NCBI GenBank assembly: GCA_031263945.1
Contig: JAISEW010000205.1
Span: 1 to 7,419, forward strand
Source of the DNA: Gracilibacteraceae bacterium
GTDB lineage: Bacteria > Bacillota > Desulfitobacteriia > Desulfitobacteriales > Syntrophobotulaceae
DNA: 7,419 nt
Direction: 5' to 3'
The notes under the pieces: model-generated
What the model was told of the DNA's origin: nothing
Seen by the model: the letters and a program-made list of their open reading frames with translations, nothing else
Database searches by the model: none
Program-made: the position numbers and the translations under genes
Shown: positions 1 through 4,728 of the stretch, in pieces
How the letters are laid out: every line of letters starts with the position of its first letter
Position numbering within the stretch: the first letter of the stretch is position 1

Positions 1-234
1 TACATATTCAACATCCTCTTTTGACGGATTAGTGTCGTCAAAACGCAGATTGCATTTACCGCCGAACTCCAGAGCCGTCCCGAAATTCAGGCAGATAGAC
101 TTGGCGTGACCGATATGCAGATAACCGTTCGGTTCCGGCGGAAAACGCGTGCATACCCTCCCGCCGTTTTTGTTTTCCTTCAGATCTTCGCGGATTATCG
201 CGTGGATAAAATTCGCGGCTCTCGGCGTTTCTAT
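1..234 (-). CDS. glnS: Glutaminyl-tRNA synthetase, N-terminal part (cut by window edge)
   Basis: Class I aminoacyl-tRNA synthetase that attaches glutamine to tRNA-Gln in the cytoplasm. Only about the first 78 residues are present. The reading frame contains the family hallmark FPPEPNGYLHIGHAKSIC, which includes the HIGH ATP-binding signature, followed by CNLRFDDTNP and KEDVEYV, as in the GlnRS/GluRS catalytic core; the PPEPNGYLHIGHAKS form is typical of GlnRS rather than GluRS. The frame opens after an in-frame TAA at 271-273. Between that stop and the HIGH motif there is no ATG, GTG or TTG. I place the start at ATA (232-234) because a GGGAG ribosome site lies 9 nt upstream and because the leader before the conserved NFIHAII segment then has about the length seen in the family. 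A promoter sits just upstream, so the gene is probably transcribed on its own. The identity is firm; the start is uncertain. Confidence 0.9.
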   Translation of the reverse strand, partial: METPRAANFIHAIIREDLKENKNGGRVCTRFPPEPNGYLHIGHAKSICLNFGTALEFGGKCNLRFDDTNPSKEDVEYV

Positions 235-248
235 GGAGAACAGCTCCC
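235..248 (-). promoter_or_regulatory. glnS ribosome binding site within a small hairpin
   Basis: On the minus strand GGGAG (244-248) is the only Shine-Dalgarno-like site near the start of glnS. GGAG (244-247) can pair with CTCC (235-238) across a 5-nt loop, and the hairpin ends directly at the ATA triplet taken as start. An ATG at 248-250 overlaps the ribosome site but lies in another frame. The stem has only 4 bp, so a regulatory effect is a guess. Confidence 0.45.
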
Positions 249-269
249 ATCTGTCTGATTTTGGGATAG

Positions 270-298
270 ATTATAGCAAAAAAACAGCGGCGGTACAA
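270..298 (-). promoter_or_regulatory. Sigma70/sigmaA-type promoter of glnS
   Basis: On the minus strand TTGTAC (293-298) is the -35 box and TATAAT (270-275) a perfect -10 box, with a 17-nt spacer (276-292) that contains a T7 run. Transcription should start near 262-264, which gives a leader of about 30 nt before the glnS frame. That is too short for a T-box riboswitch. Confidence 0.85.
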
Positions 299-330
299 AC
301 CATTATTGCCCAAGGGGATGTAGTGATAAA

Positions 331-747
331 TCATAGACAGAGCTTGATCCGCCTATATATCATCTGTGGTGAACACCTCACTTGTCCGTACAGGTAGGAG
401 GACGCGCCCAGAAAAACCATGCTCTCCGCGTCGGTGGGGTCGATGCAAAAGGCGGTCCCGGCCGCGGTCGCGTAGAGGACGCCGTTTACGGCGCCAAAAC
501 GGGTGAAATGGGCGTGCCCGGTGAGAACGGCGCGAATATCGCCCTCTTGGATCATCCGCGTCAGGCCGTACCGAACCAGATCGCCCGAGATCACAAAAAA
601 ATCAGGGGAGGGGCTGTGGGCTTTGGCTCTGCGCAGCGCCGCCCGCAGCCGCCGGCCGTCGTCAATGATTTTTTCCGCGGGGAAATCGGACGCCGCCGTC
701 AGAGGCGTGACGCGAAGGTGGGTATCGGACATATGGATAAAATTCAT
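331..747 (-). CDS. Metallophosphoesterase with the central part of the domain missing
   Basis: Calcineurin-like phosphoesterases bind two metal ions and cut phosphomono- or diesters; the substrate of this one cannot be told. The 138-residue frame starts at ATG 745-747 (MNFIHMSDTHL), with GGGGG 7 nt upstream. It has the first metal motif DTH (residues 8-10), the second motif GDLV (55-58), then GHAHF (77-81), which is the last motif. The GNHD/E motif and the following catalytic-site histidine, normally more than 100 residues in between, are absent: RYG (59-61) runs straight into LTRMIQEGDIRAVLTGH. The family is usually about 250-300 residues. The frame is open across the junction, so this looks like an in-frame internal deletion, and the product probably lacks activity. 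It lies upstream of glnS, 96 bp away, and diverges from the AIM24 gene. It could be a decaying gene or an assembly collapse. Confidence 0.75.
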   Translation of the reverse strand: MNFIHMSDTHLRVTPLTAASDFPAEKIIDDGRRLRAALRRAKAHSPSPDFFVISGDLVRYGLTRMIQEGDIRAVLTGHAHFTRFGAVNGVLYATAAGTAFCIDPTDAESMVFLGASSYLYGQVRCSPQMIYRRIKLCL

Positions 748-770
748 GGTTTTTCCCCCGGCATTTCCGA

Positions 771-779
771 ATGATAACA
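771..779 (-). promoter_or_regulatory. Possible extended -10 promoter of the phosphoesterase gene
   Basis: On the minus strand TGTTATCAT (771-779) gives a TGn extended -10 with TATCAT as the hexamer, 23 bp upstream of the ATG. No good -35 hexamer lies at the right distance, so the call rests on the extended -10 alone. Confidence 0.4.
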
Positions 780-832
780 CAAGTTTGTAAAAACTGCGGC
801 GTGTTTTCTGTAAAATAATAATCCAGGGCAGT

Positions 833-850
833 GGTTCAAAATTTTGAACC
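833..850. promoter_or_regulatory. 18-bp perfect palindrome between divergent genes (operator candidate)
   Basis: GGTTCAAAATTTTGAACC is perfectly self-complementary and lies between the divergently read phosphoesterase and AIM24 genes. Outer CAGGG (824-828) and CCTG (849-852) add a little more symmetry, offset by four bases on the left. It could be a repressor or activator site, or a hairpin in RNA. The order GTTC...GAAC is the reverse of the Gram-positive SOS box, so I do not call it a LexA site. The binding protein is unknown. Confidence 0.5.
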
Positions 851-870
851 CTGCGGCGGTTGGGATGGGA

Positions 871-887
871 TCCGGCATAACACCGGA
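871..887. repeat. Small REP-like hairpin
   Basis: TCCGG (871-875) and CCGGA (883-887) form a 5-bp stem around a 7-nt loop, followed by ATGACGGG. The pattern resembles the short dispersed CCGG...CCGGAATGACG repeats seen in many bacterial genomes. Only one copy is in the window, so its status as a repeat cannot be shown here. Confidence 0.3.
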
Positions 888-901
888 ATGACGGGAAGGG
901 A

Positions 902-930
902 TTGTATTTTTCAGGCGGAAGCGGTATATT
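902..930 (+). promoter_or_regulatory. Sigma70/sigmaA-type promoter of the AIM24-family gene
   Basis: TTGTAT (902-907) and TATATT (925-930) are separated by 17 nt. A transcript would start near 937 and carry a leader of about 50 nt before the TTG start at 986. The position of this promoter argues against the longer reading frame that begins at 902. A tandem copy of GCAGGGAT(C/G) at 941-958 lies in the leader. Confidence 0.65.
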
Positions 931-971
931 AATAGTGCACGCAGGGATCGCAGGGATGCGAATTTATGTAC

Positions 972-980
972 GAGGAGGGG
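972..980 (+). promoter_or_regulatory. Ribosome binding site that sets the TTG start of the AIM24-family gene
   Basis: GAGGAGGGG at 972-980, with the AGGAGG core at 973-978, lies 7 nt before TTG 986-988. No comparable site precedes the in-frame ATGs at 902 or 956. Confidence 0.8.
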
Positions 981-985
981 ATCAC

Positions 986-1669
986 TTGGCGAATTATGAG
1001 ATCCTGTATCAGGACGCTTTTCCGATCGTCCGCTATCAGCTGCGGGCGGGGGAAAAACTGAAAGCGGAATCCGACGCGATGATCGCCATGTCGCCTAACG
1101 TCGATGTGACCGGCGGCGTGGAGGGCGGGGTCCTGCGCGGCCTCGGGCGGATGCTCGCCGGCGAGAAGTTCTTTTTCCAATATTTGGCAGCGACGCGCGG
1201 CGACGGCGAAGTGCTGTTCGGACACGCGCTGCCCGGCGGGATCATCGACGTGGAGCTGGACGGCTCTTACGGCCTACGCGTGCAGAAGGACGGTTTTCTC
1301 GCCGCCACGGAGGGCGTGGAGGTCAACACGCAGATGCAGAACCTCACGAAGGGGATATTCAGCGGCGAGGGTTTTTTCGTGTTAAACGTCTCCGGCCGAG
1401 GCACGGTGTTCCTGAGCAGCTACGGGGCGATCCACGCCATAAACCTCCAGCCCGGCGAGGAGATCATCATCGATAACGGGCATCTGGTCGCCTGGGCGGA
1501 TTATATGTCGTACAAAATAACCAAGGCCTCCAACGGCTGGGTGTCAAGCGTCATGTCCGGCGAGTGTCTGGTCTGCCGTTTTACCGGGCCCGGCGTCGTG
1601 CTGATCCAGACCAGGAATCCGAGCGGGCTGAAAGGATTTATCAGCAAACTGGGGTTTAAAACCAGCTGA
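986..1669 (+). CDS. AIM24 / TIGR00266 family protein
   Basis: A 227-residue soluble protein of the family named after yeast AIM24, whose bacterial members are double beta-sandwich proteins of unsettled function. The family features seen are the opening YEILYQDAFPIVRYQLRAGE, the AMIAMSPNVDV segment (about residues 31-41), a glycine-rich stretch before LAGEKFFFQYLAA, LTKGIFSGEGFFVLNVSG in the middle, DNGHLVAWAD, and near the C-terminus the hallmark GPGVVLIQTRNPSG. There is no signal peptide or membrane segment. The TTG start is chosen because of the strong ribosome site 7 nt upstream and because ANYEILYQDAFP then matches the usual N-terminus. The gene has its own promoter at 902-930 and is the only plus-strand gene here. 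It converges on dinG with 15 bp between the stops and no visible terminator hairpin. The family call is firm; the function is unknown. Confidence 0.88.
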   Translation: MANYEILYQDAFPIVRYQLRAGEKLKAESDAMIAMSPNVDVTGGVEGGVLRGLGRMLAGEKFFFQYLAATRGDGEVLFGHALPGGIIDVELDGSYGLRVQKDGFLAATEGVEVNTQMQNLTKGIFSGEGFFVLNVSGRGTVFLSSYGAIHAINLQPGEEIIIDNGHLVAWADYMSYKITKASNGWVSSVMSGECLVCRFTGPGVVLIQTRNPSGLKGFISKLGFKTS

Positions 1670-1684
1670 GGCGTCAGCGCTTCC

Positions 1685-4339
1685 CTAATGCTTCTCTAAC
1701 CGCTGGCCTATCGCGCGCAGCACCGCTTCCCGGCTGCCTTTCGTATAGGAGGAGATCGGCAGCGATTTGAAAAAAACGCGTCCGTAGCTTTTGCGGTGCG
1801 CGCGGTCGTCGAGCAGGAGAAAAACGCCCCGGTCCTCCGTCGAGCGGATCAGGCGGCCAAAACCCTGTTTGAACTTGATTACCGCCTCCGGCAGCATCAG
1901 ATCATAGAAGGAGCTGCGCCCCCGGGCTTCCAGTTTTTGCGCCCGCGCCTCCACCAGCGGCTGATCCGGCACGAGAAACGGCAACTTCACCATGACCAGA
2001 CAAGTCAGGCTTTCGCCGATCAGGTCGATCCCCTCCCAAAAACTGCCGGTGCCGAGGAGGACGCTCGGCCCGCCGCTCCGAAACTCGGCGAGCAGCGACT
2101 CGCGCGACCCGTCCTGCCCCTGGGCCAGCACGCGCACGTCTCGCACCTCCGCGCGCATGGCCTGGGCCACGAGACGGAGAAAACGGTAAGAGGTGAAAAG
2201 CACCATCGTGCGCCCGCGAGCCAGTTCGGCCACCCGGCTCAGGTAGAGGCCGGTCTCGTCGGCCAGCGCCGTCTCGGTCCCGCCGTAAAGCGGCAGATCG
2301 TCAACCAGACAGAACAGGAGCTGCTCGCGGTAATTGAACGGGGAGGCCAGTTGCAGGGGCGTAAAGCGGTCGAGACCTATATTGTCCGCGAAATAAGCGA
2401 AATTGCCCTCGACGCTCAGCGTGGCGGAAGTGAGGATATTGCAGCCGTTTTTCTGGAAAAGCGCTTCCCGCAGGATATCGCCGGCGTTGATCGGCGCGTT
2501 GCGCAAAGTCGCCGTGTAAGAAAATTCCAAAAAAGGGATCCAGTCCTCGGCCGGGGCGGAGAGGCTGGTCAGTCCCGCCGCCGCGCTGTACATTTCGCCC
2601 GCGCAGCGGCTGAGCGTCTCGCGCAATTCGTTCAGCTGCTGATTTTCCAGGAAAAGCAGGTTCTGCATTTTGGTCAGGGCGTCGCTTAAAGATTTGAGCG
2701 CCCCGGCCAGGTTTTCCGTTTCCACGGCGAAAGCCTCAAAAGCGGCGGTCCCTATTTTTTCCGGCAGCAGGCGCAGGGCGTTTTTTCCCTCCAGCAAAGA
2801 TCCCACCAGGCGAAAAAGGCTCTCGCTCGCCTCCTCCGCCGCCCGGCACAGATCCGGCAGTGTTTCCGCCTGCCGGGCGAAATCCAGCCAGTCGACTTCC
2901 GGTACCAGCCGCACCAGCTCGGCGGCAAAATGACGGTAATAACCGGCGACGCTGTGCCGGTTGTTTCCGCGCGCCAGCTCCAGCAGCCGGCGCAAACTGT
3001 CGGCGGTGAAGCTGAATCCGAGATGCTGCACGGCTTCCTCATAAAAATTATGCGCCTCGTCGACGACCAGATCTTCGTGTTCCGGCAGCACGGCGTTGTC
3101 CGTATTGATGTCGGCCAAGAGCAGAGAATGATTGACGATGACGATATCGGCTTTTTCCGCCGCCCGCCGCGCCTTGAGCATATAGCAGCCGTTTCGCTCG
3201 GCGCAGTGCCGGGGCGTGCAAAAATTGTTTTCGCAGCTGTATTTTTTCCAGGCCGCGCTCAGTTCCTCCCGCGGCAGTTCGCTCAGATCCCCGCTGCGCG
3301 TTTCCCGCGCCCAGACTAGGAGACAGAGCCAGGCCAGCAGCTCCTCCCGCGGCGCGTCCGGCGAGGGCTGGTTTTGCCGCAGCCGCAGACGGCAGCAGTA
3401 GTTGCCGCGGCCTTTTAAGAGGCAGAAGTTAAAAGAAAACGGCAGGACCGAGGCCAAAAACGGCAGGTCTTTCCGGCAGAGCTGTTCCTGCAAGGTGATG
3501 GTATGCGTGGCGACGACGACGCGGCATTCCCGGCGCCGGGCCCACCAAACGGCGGGCAGGAGGTAGGCCGCCGATTTGCCCGTGCCAGTGCCGGCTTCCG
3601 CCACGACGTTTTCCCGCTGCGTGAATCCGCGCGTGACGGCGCGGGTCATGAGACGCTGTTCCTCCCGTTCCTCAAAACCGGGCATCCGCCGCGCCAGGAG
3701 GCCGCCGGGCGCGAAACAGGATTCGACCCACTGCGGCGGCAGATCGACAGTCTGCCGGGGCGTTTTGGCGAACAGGCCTTCGCCATCCTCCGGCGCGAAA
3801 GGCATTTCGGTAAAAACAGGGCGATCCGGCGTCTGGCGCAGAGCTTCCCGCGCCGCCAGCTCGCAAAGACGGCCGAGGCCCTCGCCGCTGAAAGCGGCGG
3901 CGGCGCGCTGAAGCAGCCCTACATCAAAACTGAGGGCTTTGGCGCTTATTTTGGAAAATAATTCCATAGTAAGCCGGATCGCCCGCCAGGGCGCGGCGGC
4001 GCTCCGGGGCACGCGCAAAATCAGCGCCGCGGCCAGAGCGTCCAGATGGTATTTTCCGGCTGTGGGAAACACCGTCAGCGCCAACTCCCGCGTATCGGCC
4101 CAAAACCGCCTGTCTAAGCCGAGCGCCGGAAAACAGGCCTCCCAATCCGGACAGCCGTGGGCCAAAATCAGAGCGTCCCGGCTGAAAGCGCGCAGGGCGG
4201 CCGCCGCGGACGGCTCGGCGCCGCCGGCAAAATAAAAACGGCGATACAGCGGAAAATGGCCGTCCCCGACGCGCAGGGCGCCCACTTCCCAACCGCCGGT
4301 CGCCGCCTGTGCCGCGGCGCAAAAAACCAAAGCCGTCAA
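1685..4339 (-). CDS. dinG: DinG-family ATP-dependent DNA helicase with a degenerate N-terminal exonuclease domain
   Basis: XPD-like superfamily 2 helicase of 884 residues, expected to unwind DNA 5' to 3' in repair or at R-loops and forks. Helicase motifs in order: Walker A AEAGTGTGKS (247-256), ATHTITLQEQL, DEAH box VVDEAH (425-430), LTSATLS, GTGSFWEGIDL, and motif VI QGFGRLIR (825-832). Cysteines at 315/316, 369, 374, 379 and 385 fall where iron-sulphur XPD/DinG helicases hold a 4Fe-4S cluster. Residues 1-135 align with the DEDDh exonuclease domain of Gram-positive DinG (EVGALRVGDG, DTRELALTVFPT, YHLDALA), but the first acidic motif is now CAAAQ and the final H...D motif is PWRAIRLT, so nuclease activity is probably lost. 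The length fits the Bacillus type rather than the shorter E. coli form. The TTG start has AAAGGA 7 nt upstream. It is the last gene of the aspS-trxA-dinG block, 30 nt after trxA. Confidence 0.92.
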   Translation of the reverse strand: MTALVFCAAAQAATGGWEVGALRVGDGHFPLYRRFYFAGGAEPSAAAALRAFSRDALILAHGCPDWEACFPALGLDRRFWADTRELALTVFPTAGKYHLDALAAALILRVPRSAAAPWRAIRLTMELFSKISAKALSFDVGLLQRAAAAFSGEGLGRLCELAAREALRQTPDRPVFTEMPFAPEDGEGLFAKTPRQTVDLPPQWVESCFAPGGLLARRMPGFEEREEQRLMTRAVTRGFTQRENVVAEAGTGTGKSAAYLLPAVWWARRRECRVVVATHTITLQEQLCRKDLPFLASVLPFSFNFCLLKGRGNYCCRLRLRQNQPSPDAPREELLAWLCLLVWARETRSGDLSELPREELSAAWKKYSCENNFCTPRHCAERNGCYMLKARRAAEKADIVIVNHSLLLADINTDNAVLPEHEDLVVDEAHNFYEEAVQHLGFSFTADSLRRLLELARGNNRHSVAGYYRHFAAELVRLVPEVDWLDFARQAETLPDLCRAAEEASESLFRLVGSLLEGKNALRLLPEKIGTAAFEAFAVETENLAGALKSLSDALTKMQNLLFLENQQLNELRETLSRCAGEMYSAAAGLTSLSAPAEDWIPFLEFSYTATLRNAPINAGDILREALFQKNGCNILTSATLSVEGNFAYFADNIGLDRFTPLQLASPFNYREQLLFCLVDDLPLYGGTETALADETGLYLSRVAELARGRTMVLFTSYRFLRLVAQAMRAEVRDVRVLAQGQDGSRESLLAEFRSGGPSVLLGTGSFWEGIDLIGESLTCLVMVKLPFLVPDQPLVEARAQKLEARGRSSFYDLMLPEAVIKFKQGFGRLIRSTEDRGVFLLLDDRAHRKSYGRVFFKSLPISSYTKGSREAVLRAIGQRLEKH

Positions 4340-4346
4340 AACGCCG

Positions 4347-4354
4347 TCCTTTCT
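4347..4354 (-). promoter_or_regulatory. Ribosome binding site that sets the TTG start of dinG
   Basis: On the minus strand AGAAAGGA (4347-4354) lies 7 nt before TTG 4337-4339, inside the 30-nt gap after the trxA stop. No in-frame ATG with a ribosome site lies nearby, and starting here keeps the whole exonuclease-like domain. Confidence 0.7.
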
Positions 4355-4369
4355 GCCGGGGCGCGCGGA

Positions 4370-4705
4370 TCAGGCGTGGCGGTCGATCATCGCCTGCAGA
4401 TCGGCTTTGCCGTTCTGGCCGCCGCTCAATCTGTCCACGCACTGGCCGCCTTTAAAAAGCAGCAGAGCGGGAATACTCTGTATGCCGTAGGTTTCGGCGA
4501 CGCGTTCCGCTTCGTCCGTGTTCAGTTTGCCGACGATTGCCTTGCCAACGTTATCGTCGGCTACCGCGTCCACCGCCGGGGCCACCATGCGGCAGGGAGG
4601 GCACCAGGGCGCCCAAAAATCCACCAACACCGGCAGAGCGGCCTCTAAAACCTCCTTTTGCCAATTGTCTTCCGTAAATGTCTTGATGTTTGCGGAACTC
4701 ATCAT
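4370..4705 (-). CDS. trxA: Thioredoxin with a WCPPC active site
   Basis: A 111-residue single-domain thioredoxin, the cytoplasmic disulphide reductase that serves reductases and keeps protein thiols reduced, normally recycled by thioredoxin reductase. It shows VDFWAPWC with the buried Asp29, active-site Cys35 and Cys38, the conserved SIPALLLFKGG with cis-Pro79, and a C-terminal helix. The active site reads CPPC instead of the usual CGPC. A third cysteine (Cys89) lies after the KGG turn. There is no signal peptide or lipobox, so it should be cytoplasmic. Two adjacent ATGs (4703-4705 and 4700-4702) follow a strong AAGGAGGGG; the core lies 5 nt from the first and 8 nt from the second, so the second may be the real start. 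The gene begins 23 nt after aspS and sits 30 nt before dinG, so it is probably cotranscribed with both. Family certain; trxA versus a paralogue is not. Confidence 0.92.
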   Translation of the reverse strand: MMSSANIKTFTEDNWQKEVLEAALPVLVDFWAPWCPPCRMVAPAVDAVADDNVGKAIVGKLNTDEAERVAETYGIQSIPALLLFKGGQCVDRLSGGQNGKADLQAMIDRHA

Positions 4706-4708
4706 ATT

Positions 4709-4717
4709 CCCCTCCTT
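4709..4717 (-). promoter_or_regulatory. Strong ribosome binding site of the thioredoxin gene
   Basis: AAGGAGGGG on the minus strand lies in the 23-nt gap between the aspS stop (4729-4731) and the paired ATG codons (4700-4705). It excludes the longer in-frame reading that would overlap the end of aspS. Confidence 0.8.
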
Positions 4718-4728
4718 CAGTTTAAAAT

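Noticed and set aside
235..330. T-box or other riboswitch upstream of glnS
   Set aside because: The predicted transcript start leaves only about 30 nt before the coding frame, too short for any known tRNA-sensing leader.
833..850. Palindrome as a LexA operator
   Set aside because: The half sites run GTTC-N8-GAAC, opposite in order and wider in spacing than the Gram-positive GAAC-N4-GTTC box.
941..958. Tandem 9-bp GCAGGGAT(C/G) repeat as a functional repeat array
   Set aside because: Only two short copies occur, which is easily due to chance in a leader.
902..985. Longer AIM24-family reading frame starting at ATG 902 or ATG 956
   Set aside because: The stretch overlaps a promoter-like sequence, has no ribosome site before either ATG, and adds residues not seen at the family's N-terminus, whereas TTG 986 has a strong site 7 nt upstream.
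1670..1684. Bidirectional terminator between the AIM24 gene and dinG
   Set aside because: The 15-bp gap holds no inverted repeat or T run that I can see; termination sites may lie inside the coding ends but cannot be supported.
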